Origin: Hoplostethus atlanticus | Taxonomy: Eukaryota; Chordata; Actinopteri; Trachichthyiformes; Trachichthyidae | Length of the DNA: 64,000 nucleotides | NCBI GenBank assembly: GCA_034670405.1 | Contig: JAXDDX010000023.1 | Coordinates: 3,615,501-3,679,500 of the forward strand | Direction: 5' to 3' | Shown: piece by piece, positions 1 to 51,240 of the stretch | Position numbering within the stretch: position 1 is the stretch's first letter | How the letters are laid out: each line of letters begins with the position of its first letter | Notes under the pieces: generated by a model | Told to the model about the DNA's origin: nothing | Databases searched by the model: none | The model's input: only the letters and a program-made list of their open reading frames with translations | Position numbers and translations under genes: made by a program

Positions 1-281
1 GGGCCTGGATTCAAGCCCTCATGTTGGCAATCATTTGCCAGCTCCTACCAGCTGTAGGGTGCTGCTCTGTAGCTGACCCATTTTCTCACAGGGATCAATA
101 AAAGTATTGATTTAATGAAGTCCCGAAAATGGTGCGGCATCTATATTTAGCGACTAAGTCCTCACTCTGAGCAAGCAAAAGAGCTCAAAGCTATCTCAAA
201 GCTATCACTACTGGGGTCATATTTCAAAAAGAACACCAGGTACATTTCCAGTGCTCATTTACCATCTCACTGAATTCATCA

Positions 282-622
282 GGGGAGCTACGGTGGTTAG
301 CACTGTCACCTCACAGCAGGAGGGACAGGTTTGATTCCCAGCCCTGGGCCTTTTTGTGTGGTGCATGTCCTCCCCGTGTTCAGGTGGGTTTCCTCCGGTT
401 TCCTCCCACAGCCCAAACACATGCAAGTCAGGTGGACTGGAGACTCTACATTGCCCATAGGTATGAGTGTGGGTGTGAGTGATTGTCTGTCTATCTGTGT
501 TAGCTCTGTGATGGACTGGCAACCTGTCCAGTGTGTTTTCCTGCCTTTCGCCCAATGCATGCTGGGATAGGCTCCAACCCTCCCATGACCCTGTACAGGA
601 ATAAGCGGGTAAAGAAAGTGAA
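282..622 (+). repeat. V-SINE (Mermaid/DANA-like)
   Basis: A tRNA-related head comes first: GTGGTTAGCACTGTCACCTC resembles box A, and GGTTTGATTCCC box B. The V-SINE central domain follows, with TCCTCCCCGTGTTCAGGTGG, a CCTCCGGTTTCCTCCCACAG run and AAACACATGCAAGT, and then a LINE-like tail ending in GAATGAATTC. TGAATTCA occurs at both edges (271-278 and 623-630) and may be the target duplication. Diverged but nearly full length. Confidence 0.85.
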
Positions 623-800
623 TGAATTCAATAGGGTGACTAGCTTGGAGACACCCCACTACTGGAGGACCATGTACAGCATGAAATGCAGCTTTTTGTA
701 TTGTTTTTCATATCACACCATTCTTTAGATGAACAAACAAACAAATACATAAATATAAGCAGATTATCTGTACATCTACTTTTAATCAACACTGTCCAGG

Positions 801-829
801 ACACACACACACACACACACACACACACT
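801..829. repeat. (CA)n microsatellite
   Basis: Perfect AC dinucleotide run of about 29 bp in a copine intron. Confidence 0.95.
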
Positions 830-2342
830 TTACTCTCAATAAAAATAAAATAAATAAAAAGGAGGTTTACTTGTTTTTAATTGATGGGAATCAGTTGTTC
901 TCACGTTTTCCCGGTAAATCAATGATTTGCTTGTAAGGCCTGGGCGCCAGTTGCAGATAAATTTAAGAAGACTTAAATCCACCATTTAATCCGACTTTCT
1001 AAAGACATCTGTTCATAAGAATAGCTAACCTGAGACTGGCATGTACTGTCAGATATGCTCTGAATTATGAGTACAATAAGACACTTGAAAAAACAAAAAA
1101 GCAGGGCCTGCATTAATGATAACATTTTGAAACAGTTAGTTCAAATAATAACAACATAAAGTGGAGACTCTTCCATATTTATTTGTAATAGTGAGGAGAA
1201 AGTCTAGTCCAAGATGGTCGCTTGTCATTGAATGAACAAGCTGAAATTTAGATTTAAATCTAGAAAATAACTAGTAAATTTTAGCAAGCTAAGATTCATT
1301 GGTGGCTATGGCTGGCTTGCATGGAGAAGTTAGCTAGTTACTGTTCACTAGATCAATCACAAAAGACTTAGTTTAGCCAGGGGAAGGACGGCTCTTACTT
1401 TAACGGTTTAAAATAATGCAGCCTAAATCACAGTGATCTAACTAAACCAAACTAAGGCTTAGATCAGTCTTAAAAGACTGGTCCATTTGAAAATGTTCAA
1501 AATGTTGTGAAAGTGAGAGTTACTTGTTGACTGTTCCTTTAGAGGCACAGGGATTTGCCATGGTATTGTCTGTTACTGAAAAACTCTACGTGACTATTGG
1601 ACCTGCAGTGGTTCTGTAATGGGAAGCAACTGTTTGAAAGCATCACTAACTCTCAGTTTAAAAGTTTCTCTCTTGGTTTTAAAGTGTATTCTTTAAATCC
1701 AATTATGCGCTGCAAGTTTGAAGAGAAATATAAAACATCAAAAGTCATTTCTGACTCAGCCAGATGTTATCGAGCGTCTGAGTTTGTTTCATGAGTTTGA
1801 CATAACAGTGTGATGGTTCTCTGAGGCGTTCTGTGAACAAAATGTTATCTGCATGGGAATTTAGGGAGCCTGTAGTTCCCAAGAGATGGTATCTGGCAAC
1901 AGATGGCGTTTTGAGACAAATAAGCATTTGTATGTGCCAACACAATGGATGTGTATGTAAAACGTATAATATGACATATTATGTGCAGGTTTGTGTAGAA
2001 AGTTTTATCTTCTCTAGTGGTCACAGACTAGACAAACTTCAATGTGTTTATCATTTTCAACATTGGGTAGGCAGTATGTTTCTTTACAGCCCCATCTGTT
2101 CAAAAGCAAACAGGACACAGTCGGTTGGTAGGTCTACCTTAAGCTGTTTTTTTGGTCACAGCCATGATTCCTCGGCGTAATTCTGTCAAGCTTGATAACA
2201 ACAGGCTCTGACTTTGTTGGCAGATGACAACTCAGACACCACGCTGTACCAAGCCCGATTTTGGTCCCATAAGCAGCTGTAATCTTTAGATACACGCAGT
2301 GAATGCAGTCAATGTTTCTTTCATGCTGTAAAGGGCAGTCAC

Positions 2343-40900
<38,558 letters not shown>

Positions 40901-41639
40901 CTGTGGAGGAATGAGAGAAGACAAGAAAAGCTTAATAAAGAAGGGGAAACATCTCTTCAGCTGGTCCTCCTTGGCTCTTGATTGATCAAGAAAGGTCACT
41001 GATTGGCTAGAATCGTTTTGGAAGGCACAGTCAAAAGTGAGACTCTTGTTGGCTGGTTTTCCAACAGTTAGTTAGTCCTACTGATGAACAGGCAGAAGAA
41101 AGGATGATTTCAATAACAAAAAGTATGATTACACACAATCCCTTTGCCTTGACTTGATATAGAAAGTGTCAATCGTGTTTTTTTGTAACCTCAATATAGG
41201 GTCATGAGCTCAACATGAATCACCCAGAATATGGTTTCAACTGGTTGGCTAACAGTTTCATGTGAAGTTACGTGCTAATCTTTTGCTAACCACCGCTCAT
41301 GATAAATACCTCAATAAAACGATAGTTTTGCAGGGTCTATCCAGTAAAAGTACTCTGATGATGACGATCCTTTTTGTAGAGCTTTGCAATTCTGGAGGGC
41401 TCATTTTACTGTATTGGCAATTTAACAAATACCAGGAAAAGGCTATCATGTACATTTTTTACCTTTACCTTTCCTTTAGTGCTGGGAATCACTTTGCTTT
41501 TGCAACACGCTGCACAAATATATATCTTTTTTTTTAATAGTGGGAGTTCAATTTTTTATTTCACCGTGTTATTTATCCAGGGAAATTTGACTGAGCATGC
41601 TTGCGGTTTTCCAGAAACACCCTGCCTCACATTCATACA

Positions 41640-41707
41640 AAGGACAAAACTTTCTGGTGCTCAGGAGAGAAGAAGAGAAGAGGAAGAAAAGAGAGGCAAA
41701 GAAAGAG
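41640..41707 (+). pseudogene. hAT transposase, exon 1 (basic N-terminus)
   Basis: It reads RTKLSGAQERRREEEEKRGK then ER, ending at a GTATGA donor. Fish ZMYM-like hAT proteins begin with a similar KxSGAxxRKxxKEEEEKRxKDKG segment. Its phase fits the exon at 42050, giving ER-D-ALL across the junction. Confidence 0.65.
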
Positions 41708-42049
41708 GTATGACACATTGATATAAACTATTTATATACCATGATTGATATTTGATCAGCACTGACCACATTATCATTCTCTTATTTCCATTGACTGAAT
41801 GCTCATTGTATGTTTTATCTATCTTAAAGGCTTAACCATAGCTATTTAAAATAATAATAGTCAAGCATAGTTATAGGTCAAATACACTGAAGGCCTTTCT
41901 GAAAGCCACTTATGAGAGAAACAGAGAAGACATAGTGATGAAAACAACCAGCTATAGGTTATATTTGTTGAGTTAAGAGAAAATATTTTAACTGTAAATG
42001 GCTCTGTTACTGTGTAATTCATAATATTGACATCTGCTCCATTTTTCAG

Positions 42050-42635
42050 ATGCACTTTTGTAATATTTTGGCACATCTCCTTCTGCAAATCCTGAGGTGC
42101 CTGAAAAGACAACATCTATACACCTTGGTGGTAGTGCACCCAGCAGCCTGCCATCTACCTCATCTGAACACCCTGGTGGTAGTGCACCCAGCAGCCTGCC
42201 ATCTACCTCATCTGAACACCCTGGTGATAGTGCACCCAGCAGCCTGCCATCTACCTCATCTGAACACCCTGGTGGTAGTGCACCCAGCAGCCTGCCATCT
42301 ACCTCATCTGAACACCCTGGTGGTAGTGCACCCAGCAGCCTGCCATTTACCTCATCTGAACATCCTGGTGGTAGTGCACCTAGCAGCCTGCCATCTACCT
42401 CATCTGAACACCCTGGTGGTAGTGCACCCAGCAGCCTGCCATCTACCTCATCTGAACACCCTGGTGGTAGTGCACCCAGCAGCCTGCCATCTACCTCATC
42501 TGAACATCCTGGTGGTAGTGCACCCAGCAGCTTGCCATCTACCTCATCTGAACATCCTGGTGGTAGTGCACCCAGCAGCCTGCCGGTTGATCACTGCTGG
42601 TGATGCAACATCCTCTGATCCACTGTCTGGAGCAG
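42050..42635 (+). pseudogene. hAT transposase, exon 2 with 16-residue repeats
   Basis: After a TTTTTCAG acceptor the frame set by exon 1 reads ALL, a stop at 42061, then YFGTSPSANPEVPEKTTS; the intact family usually has ALLKYFG here, so the stop replaces a K or Q codon. Nearly ten 16-residue units (EHPGGSAPSSLPSTSS) follow. After the array the frame meets a TGA at 42601, while an adjacent frame reads GDATSSDPLSGA up to a GTGAGT donor. The protein is therefore not made intact, although the repeat itself is open in more than one frame. Confidence 0.65.
42121..42584 (+). repeat. 48-bp minisatellite, about 9.7 units
   Basis: Tandem units of 48 bp, each starting CACCCTGGTGGTAGTGCACC and ending CATCTACCTCATCTGAA. 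Units differ from each other by only one or two bases, so the array is recent or homogenised. Being a multiple of three, the unit keeps reading frames open through the array. Confidence 0.97.
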
Positions 42636-42958
42636 GTGAGTACAGCACATTTTTCATACCAGCTTCTGTATTTTAGACTCTCAGCTTTCCTACCAGAGGG
42701 CAAGTAGTAAAGTAAAAAAAATATAATAGGTTGCTTATTTAGGTATAACAGTGCTTGATTTTATTTCATGAGCCCTGATTATATATGTATGCTGTGTGTG
42801 TGTCATGTGTGATGTGTGTATTTGTGGGCATAAAGGGCTGCAAAGGCAATGTCAGTGGTTTGCTGCATGTATTATGTGAAATGCCTTTTTAGTTTTTGAA
42901 AGAACAGAAATAAACATGTTGTGTTGATAACAGTGAGCGGTGTCATGTTATTACGGTT

Positions 42959-42969
42959 GGGGGGGGGGG
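42959..42969. repeat. Poly-G run
   Basis: Eleven G in a row just inside the right end of the hAT remnant. Confidence 0.9.
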
Positions 42970-43937
42970 CGCCAGGCTGGAATCTCGCCTAGGGCACCAA
43001 TTGGACCAGGGCCGGCTCTGGGTGAGAGGGCAGGACCACAAAACCATGTTGTGTAAATAGAGGAGGGGGAACAAATACAGATGCTGTCAGGATGTTTACT
43101 TTTGCCAAAAAAAAAGAAAGAAATTGTAAGTTTTATTAGTACACATATTCAAAGTAAACTATAAAGCACTCAGATCAGATGTTCATCATAGGAAAGGAGG
43201 CTGCAATATTACGGAAGCATAACGGCCATCAAACGCTCAGCCCTCCATCAACCCCCTCAACTCGCAGAAGTGGAATGTCCTAAATCTTTGAAGCCTAGCC
43301 TCCAGAAAATGGTTCTTTTATTGTTGGCTCTCTTTCATCATTTCTCTGCCCCGACCACGAGACTAAACGTCCCCCTCGGTGGATGTTATGAGCCTCATAA
43401 TGTGTTTTATTTTAACACTCTCCTTTGAGCTATGTTATGAGTGTCCATCATTCGGAGTGTTTACAATCTTACAAATCTGCCAGCCACAGTGTAAATGAGA
43501 CAGCTGGGACACACAGACAAGCAGAGAAGATACATTGAGTCCAACATCTTCCACACTTTCTGCTCCATTTAGCGACTTTACTTTCCTCCTCTCGTTGCTT
43601 ATCTCTCATTTACAATAGGAAATATGTCTTTATCTTCTCTCGCTTCATAGTGTGTGTGTGTGTATGTATGATGAGTACATACACAAAACTAAATCTCTTT
43701 AATTCCTTAGCCTTAGCCCCTTTCTTTTCAATATCACATGTATCTATGAGGATGTGCTCCCAGTTAAGGCTTGTTTCTCTCATTAAAAAATGATCGCTGA
43801 CATAAGTGATTCTCCAGTGGTTTTCCCCAGGAGATCCATCAACTTCCATTCATGTGACCTTTGCAATATCACTGCAGCCTGGCCATTAGAGTGAGATGTT
43901 AAAGGAGTTTGGTTATTTTCTAGAGGCACACATTTTT

Positions 43938-43938
<1 letters not shown>

Positions 43939-43978
<40 letters not shown>
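43939..43978. repeat. (GT)n microsatellite
   Basis: Perfect GT run of about 40 bp. Confidence 0.95.
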
Positions 43979-43981
<3 letters not shown>

Positions 43982-46900
43982 TGTTTGCCACTCGCTCTGT
44001 CTGACCTGAGGACCCTAAAGTTTATTGTGGGTATGCTGGATGTGTGTTAATTGCCTCATTCATCAACTGTGTGTCACAATTAGAGGGATGTGTTGAATCA
44101 ATTTGACACTATTGTTTGTGTGTGTGTGTGTGAGAGAGAGTGTGTATGTGAGACACTCACGCACACACTACTATACCTTGTAGATGGAGGCTAACAAAGC
44201 CCTCTTTACACAACTGATCTGTTTAGGTTTGAGAAAAAGAGGCATGCTCATTTGCTATACTTTTACAATGTGCAGGAGAGTCTGTGGCAAACCGTGTTTC
44301 TTTCATGACAATAAGCAATGACGTATGTGAAGCTAAAGTTAATTTGTTCTGATTATCTTACTAATGTACTGCGCTAAATGTACTTAGTTTTTTAGATAAG
44401 GAAAAATCCACCCTAAAACACTTAAACTCTGTTTAAACAGCTATTGGCGATGTAACTTGTATTTCTGGGTCCATTTTTGCTTGGTTGTTCGTCATGTTCC
44501 TGTGAGTAACTTAATTACACCAAGCGTAGACAACGTAACGTAACGTCAAGATACTTCCAGCACAGCTACAATAGTCCTCAACAGCCCACAATGCAGTGCA
44601 GTGACAAGACATTTTGCTTTTTGCATGAGGGGCAACTCTCCCTTTTTGTCCACTAGCAATGCCAGCAACAGCTAGACTACCACTATTGCTTTCTCCACCT
44701 ATACGTAAAACCCACAGCTGATGATGCATTCATGTCATATGGGAGTTACTGTAAGTTTGAGCATCCACTGGGAAAAAACGTTCAACCTCCTAGTGGTAAT
44801 TTTAAAGGCTCCACTATCTCTCACCTGACGGTACTAATAACGCAGGTCAAACTGCAAATCAAAGTCCACAGTCCAAGGTAATAAAATAATAATTACTAGT
44901 TATATTCCCACTAGTACGCTTCTGCACAATCGACTCTTTTTATGATTAATTACCTGCTGCAGTTTGTTTGGTTGATAAAGCAACTTGTAAATGAGTTGTT
45001 GCTACAGGCCGAGCTAGCAATAGTCAAGGGCTTCCCAACAAGCTGAACATGTCAAAATCACTAACTGAAGTAGAAGTAGACAAGGCCAGTTGAGGGAAAT
45101 TGGGTAAAATAAAAAGGTAAATTACAACACTCCATCAAAAGATATCTCCGGGAATGCGTTGAACATCACAGATCGATGATATATAACAGTGTCAGAGGAT
45201 CTGAGGGTAGCAGCAACTTTCTTCACTGTTGGCAATTACTGGCGACCTTTGACTAAAATCGTTTGGGTTGTCAAGTGACCAAGCTGCACACAACTTTGTT
45301 TTTATCGTATGTATGTAATAGTAACCCCATCATTTCTTGCTTTCCTTTCCACAGAAGATTTATCCATGTCTGGAGGACTTGGTAATAGGTGAAATAATAA
45401 CTTAAACTTCCTGTTTATTCCTCTATTTCACACAAAAACACTCGTTTTTTTTCTGTTCAAAACATGCTGAGGTCAAAAGACTGGAGAAAGTGCTCTCCAG
45501 CTGTGGGAAAGCCATTAGAAAGTGCTGCTTGTTTGTTGTGCGTGTGTAGAGGTAGATGGAGACCTTTGATCCACAGTCAAAGACTCCCATTGATCTTCAG
45601 ATGTGGATACGAGCCTGGTTGTATAGACTAGTGATGCAGAAAACTGTGAGTGTCTTTTCTCCTTTCAAATCACTCATACACACAAAGATGCACACACTAG
45701 GCACCCCATCTACCACTGATTCAAAGTTCTCAAAAGACAAATGACTCCATATCTACATCCTTCTCCGCTACCTCCTCTAACCCAATCAATTGCCTCTCAA
45801 GTCTTCCCAGAAACGGTGTGGCTTCTTGCGGTCACCGAACTGCTAAAATCAGCGGGCGAAAGAGTTTGGGTATAAGAAGTACAGCTGACAAACTGTGTTG
45901 GAAAGCCACTTTTAAAGAGCAGAATACAGCTACTATTGTATAGTTACAATAAGCAACGCAGCACACAGTCACAGGGAAAGGCTTTCAACCATCAGCTTCT
46001 GGTTTCTGGTCATCAGTGCCTTGAAAAATCATTTAATGTATCAACAATTTTGAGCCCTTATGTGAAGAACATGCTTCACAGACATGAGAAATTGATTAGC
46101 TGTTACTGAAAAGCTGACTTCTATAAATGAATGTCTCTGTGGGACACAGGTGCAGTGTTATATGCTGTACATTAAGCTAGAAAGTGAAAGCTCTAGATAC
46201 AGTGTACATGGGTTTCTGACTGACAATCCTCTTGAAAGGTATTACATTACTGATGGATGATACAAAAGTGTATGTGCAAGTGTATTTACATGTGTATGTC
46301 CACATGTATGTGTCTAACCACCAATGTTCAAGATCTGAATGACATCTCTTGCCCTCTGCCCCGGCGGTTGTATTTTATGATTATGTTGTTCATCAAACCG
46401 CCAGGCCCCTCACTCGGGGAGAAAAACAAATCGAATGGTGTTACACTCCAATCTGGCTCCTGCTCAATTTGACCCCTCTCCTCTTGAATGCCTGTGAATG
46501 CACACAACCTCCACCACCTCTACCTAAGCGAGGGCTGGAAGCGGGCGATGAAAATGATCAAACGAGATCCCTTTCTCACCTTACTGTTGATTACTGTTTT
46601 GATTTAGAGTTTGTCTCCGTTATGGGGATGAGGTACTAGACTGTGCACTATTTTCAATGTGGAGCTGAAACGCGGCTTCATCTCAAATGGCAATCTCTTG
46701 AGTGTTACACAAGATGCTGCTCCCTTGTATTAGTGAAAACCTGGAAACCAAAATGAGTCAGGCAGTACGGTTTATCTTTGAACTGCACCTGTGCAAATTA
46801 GAACGCTGTTCTTGCAACAAGTTAGGACGCCTTAAAAGAAAGCACTGTGTTTTTCTCTTTAGTAGAAGCTTTGTAGTGTGAAAGCACTGGTACACTCCAT

Positions 46901-47290
46901 CCCAGCACATGCATAATATAACCCCATTAGCACAATGCTTCAAAGACCCACAGGGGTAAACACTGGAGTGTTTTTGAACCACCGATACTAAAGAATCGAT
47001 TTTCAGAGGACTGTATACTGATAAAGAGCAATTACACACCGGGAGAGAGAGAGACAGAGAGAGTTGTAGATTCTCACCCCCATGCCAAATACTGTCTCCC
47101 ATTGTTTAAGGAACATGCAAGGCTACAAGTTACACTCACACACAATCACTCATAGCATAACACACACACACACACTCCACTCCTGCTCTCAGCGGTGAGA
47201 ATCTTTAATTACTGAACTCTTCAGGGAGGGAAAGACAAAAACCAACCAAAGAACCTGCAGTGAATATGGAACAATTTTATTCATTTCACC

Positions 47291-47349
47291 AAGGAGGGAG
47301 GGAGCGAGGGAGCGAGGGAGCGAGGGAGGGAGGGAGCAAGGGAGAGGGG
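47291..47349. repeat. (GGGA)n-rich minisatellite-like tract
   Basis: GGAGGGAGGGAGCGAGGGAG-type units repeated, purine-rich, about 25 bp before a (TG)n tract. Confidence 0.9.
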
Positions 47350-47372
47350 GAATGGTGGTTGAGAGCCTTTTA

Positions 47373-47374
<2 letters not shown>

Positions 47375-47432
<58 letters not shown>
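47375..47432. repeat. (TG)n microsatellite
   Basis: Perfect TG run of about 58 bp, second longest in the window. Confidence 0.95.
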
Positions 47433-47434
<2 letters not shown>

Positions 47435-49980
47435 CGTGTGCTCAAGGAGAAATAACTACTTACTCTCCATTTTGAAGTTGGTTTCCATGTTTGGCCCCAT
47501 TTAGCCGTACTGTAACTAGTGGACACATATGGTGTTGTGTCTTTTAGCAAACGCTGGCTGCTCTCTGATCTATGCAACTTTTGGTGTGCGTCACAACGAA
47601 TACCTTTCAGAGCCCATTTTGCAACCACTGACTTTAGTCCAGTTGGTTGCTAAGTGATCAAAATTGGACCTTGCCTGTGATTTTGTTGCCCAGAATTATT
47701 GGTGTATTGCTCCTTTCATCTCCTACTGTCAACTGTTGACACTGCTTTGTAGTGTTTCTGTCACTGACAACACACTTTGGGCTTGTTTGTTTTGCAGAAT
47801 AAGTTTTAAATGGAAATATTACCTAAGAGGTAATATAAATGTAAGAAGAATGCTATGTTTACAGGATTTATAAAAAGCAAACTTCACATGTGAATGTATG
47901 TACTGCTACATGTGTGTAATGCTGCGATGATTAGGTCACACAATTCATCATGTTTTGCATTGAGAAATAAAAATTGTCTGTTGCTCCTCTAAAGACTCCT
48001 TGACCTACTGAGCCTCTTGCTGATCATGAGATATGTCCTGAAAGAGATTTTTGGGCAGATTTGTTTAAACTTTTAAATCATTTTAAATACTTAAAAGTTT
48101 GAGTCATTTTTCCAGGATTCTTGTGTCTGCAGAATGATACAGCTGTAAGCATACAGCCAAATATTTGACATCCCTATCCACCATTCTGGTGGGTTTTTTC
48201 TTTTCATTGATGACTAAAAAGCGTATTGTCATAAGGTTGTTAGTTCAGAGAATTTGAATTGGCTGTTGGCAGCTTCTCTGTCTAAAGTGGAAACTGAGTT
48301 TGATGTGGTATTTGGCCCAGCTTGTCTGTGGAGGAGATCTCCTTTTGTAACCTTTATTCATCCAGTCAAAGGGGACTGAGTGTGCTTTCTCTTTTCTAAC
48401 AGAGAAAAGAGAAAGCGGCACTGTTCACATTCATATAGTTGCGTACATTCACACCTCATTCTCACATCAATGCCTGAATTAACCACAGTCTTGTTAGAGA
48501 CTGAGCTGGGAATTATTTGCTTTGCTCAAGGGTACTTCAACAGTAATAATCGAGGGAAAGGAGCGCATTAGTCATTCACTTTCCCCACCCACAGTTTCCT
48601 AGACACTTCTCCAGTTTTCTAACCTCTAGGCTACTGCTGCCTCATTCATGCAGGTATATGTGGGATTGTAGTGAAGTGTGACATTCGTCAAGTTGCATTT
48701 TCACAATAATATGACATTTATTTCCTTTTATTAGATACTTCTCAGTAAAGAGAGACATGATTTGTAGATAATGATTTTCTCAAGGTTGACAGTGCACAGC
48801 AGGAGAGGAGTGAAGAGTCTCATCCCTGACTGACGGACTGACTGATGGTTTCACCTCTAAGAAATGACATGGAATTTGCATCATCCCCTGGTAAGGTAAT
48901 TACACAAGACAGCACTTTTCTGTATCTGTATTATCTACACAGCGGTAACATTTTTATATAGGCATTAGGCAAGCCTACAAATATCCCAACCGCCAATAAA
49001 TTAGGACCCGTTATGGTAGAGAGGTAAACATCACAGTCTTTCTGCTTTAATGAGAGTGTGGAGGTTGTTACCAGAAAATGGGTAAACACAACCCTAATGC
49101 GTTTGACTGGCTTTGAACCAATGTGGAGAACCTCATTGTTCTTCAAATCAAACATGTTCCTTTTAAAAGACCAAATAGCATGCATGAGGATCAAGGCTGA
49201 TAAGCTAGATCTTAAGACTCTGAGGTGTTCAGGTGGAGACAATGAGATGTGAGACAATATTTGCCAATATTTTGGTGTTCTCTCTGATCTTACATACAAA
49301 ATGTAGAATTTGTGGCTGCATATACACAAACACATAAACTCAAACATGGACAAGCACAGACAGATACATGTGCATGTGCACTGAACACACTGCCGCATAT
49401 GCACACATTTTTTAATGTACTGTCTTTTCTGTAGGAATCTCAAGTTTGCACAGTAGACTACTGTTTTTCTAATGAAAACAAATGTAGAGGCATGACAAGA
49501 AAACTGACAACTTGTAAATCTAGTCTGGCTCTTGGGCAGGCAGGAGACGTATTATTATCAAGACTCATGCATTGTTCTATTTTATAATTTTATTTTGGAA
49601 AACACTTTGAAAACACTCATATTTTCAAATTACATGAAGAGTTTAAGTAAAATAGAGAAAAGAGCCCTAGCCAAAGCCAGATACACCAGAGCCATGTGCG
49701 CGAACATTATTGGAGACAAACTATAAAGCCTGTAGCACAGTCTGTGTTGTAGTGGATGGGAAATTTCAAACAGCAAAGACACAAACGTTAATATGTTATT
49801 CGCTTCACTGGCTAATGTTTTGGGTGTTCTCATGGTACATTTCAATTGATAAGTGTGTCAACTCTTACACTTATTTTAGGGATGTGACTGGAACGGTGTC
49901 TTCAACAACTACAGTGAAGACCATTCTACATAGCAGGTTTCCAGAGGCAAAGGCCATTGTATACGTGAGTGTTTGCAGAA

Positions 49981-49998
49981 GGGGGAGGGGGGGGGGGG
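49981..49998. repeat. Poly-G tract
   Basis: GGGGGAGGGG followed by a further G run. Confidence 0.9.
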
Positions 49999-50411
49999 CG
50001 TCCAGTACAGCACCCCTACACAAAGAGCACCAGTGGGGATCTGAAGAATAGCCCTCATTGATTCACTCTGTTCAACAGATGGAGTGGAAATGAAAATGCC
50101 CTAATGATCAACAGAGAGAAACGGAGGTCTGAGGCAATGAGGTACAGTAGACGGCGGAGGGCGGGCCTCAAAATGATGACACTGACACTTTGGCTCTCTA
50201 AGGTTTTGCAGTTTTGCACACATAGCAAATTTAACTCAGATATAAATAGTATCATATCTGGAACCTTCTTGTTTGTTGTATTCCATCCATGGAGATATAT
50301 AAATTGGCCACTATCGTTGCTGTTCCCCAGAGGGATAAAGGTTACTTCAGGCCAGCGGTGCTCACCTAAGGTGAATGGCTGTCATAACTTAAATACGTCA
50401 TAGCTCCACTA

Positions 50412-51240
50412 CTCAACCTGCTGCAGATTGTCGACAGGGTAAATCAGTCAGTGGATGACACAGTCAGCATGGGCCTAGGTGTTGTCTTCAGACACCTGGA
50501 CACCTCCAGGTGTAACAACAACCTGGCCTGCTTGTAAATCTAGATGGAAATGTAGATCTTGGACCTCCTGACAATAGAAGCTGGGACCCAACCTATCAGA
50601 CCTGCTTGCTGTGAGCTTAGATGCCCCACAGTAATATGTTCCGCACAATTACTCCCTGTACACCAGTGATTTTACATCCACCCACTCACTGTTCAAACTG
50701 CTCAAGTTTGTGGACAACATCACCTTGGTGGACCTCATGATCAACAATGATGAGGCCATGTAGAGGGGCGAGGGGCCCACCTCAAATCATGGGGTGCTGC
50801 CAAACCCTTGGGTTGAATTCTCCCAAAACTGTTGAGATGATGATTAACTTCCAAAGGAATCCACTTTTACCCGTGGAGATCAACGGTTCAATAATGGAGC
50901 CAGCTGAATCATTTTCGTCCCTGGGGACCTGCCATCACCAACATCCTCAGACGGGATGAGAAGCGTAATCAAGACAGCCCAACAGAGAACTTTCTTCTGC
51001 ACACATTCAGTCAAGGTCAATTTTAAGATCAATACTTGAAAGCATCCTCAATTCCTCCATAGCTCTGCCTCTTCCTGTTCCAAGGACGAGCTCAAGCATG
51101 TTGTTCAGACTGCTGAGCAGGTCATTGGCTGTCAGCTGCCCTTCATTAAGGAGCTGCATGACACCAGGTCGAGTAAAGAAACGGGTAGGAAGGATTGCCA
51201 CCGACCTCGCACACCCAGACAACCATCTGTTGCAAAAACT
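50412..51240 (+). mobile_element. LINE reverse-transcriptase relic (L2/Rex1-like)
   Basis: Broken plus-strand readings match, in order, a fish non-LTR reverse transcriptase: RVNQSVDDTVSMGLGVVFRH (family usually has NRSVDDAVNMGLHFILQHLD); LFKLLKFVDNITLVDLM, where the catalytic FADD box has become FVDN; NCDDD-type debris near 50830; ESFSSLG; then KDELKHVVQTAEQVIGCQLP and FIKELHDTR in the C-terminal region. Several stops and frame changes occur, and the N-terminal half and the endonuclease are missing. It is dead and old. Confidence 0.78.

Larger units (their letters stand above)
1..2342 (-). other. Copine intron, downstream part (open at window edge)
   Basis: Non-coding. It holds one V-SINE near 282-622, a (CA)n tract at 801-829, and otherwise AT-rich sequence in which I see no exon, RNA gene or recognisable repeat. 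Confidence 0.7.
41640..43020 (+). mobile_element. hAT transposon remnant with expanded coding minisatellite
   Basis: Two N-terminal exons of a ZMYM-like hAT transposase are present on the plus strand (41640-41707 and 42050-42635). The right end, 42969-43020, reads as its complement CAGAGCCGGCCCTGGTCCAA then TTGGTGCCCTAGGCGAGATT, a terminal sequence I associate with fish hAT elements. An AATAAA lies at 42910. Domain-bearing downstream exons are missing, and the left end was not identified, so the copy is incomplete. Confidence 0.72.

Noticed and set aside
42121-42584. Regular array resembling a CRISPR or an expressed repetitive protein gene
   Set aside because: Units are contiguous without spacers, the genome is vertebrate, and the flanks belong to a hAT transposase exon with a stop ahead of the array.
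48931-49443. 170-codon minus-strand reading frame
   Set aside because: Cysteine- and leucine-rich without any known motif, no supporting splice sites, embedded in AT-rich intron sequence.
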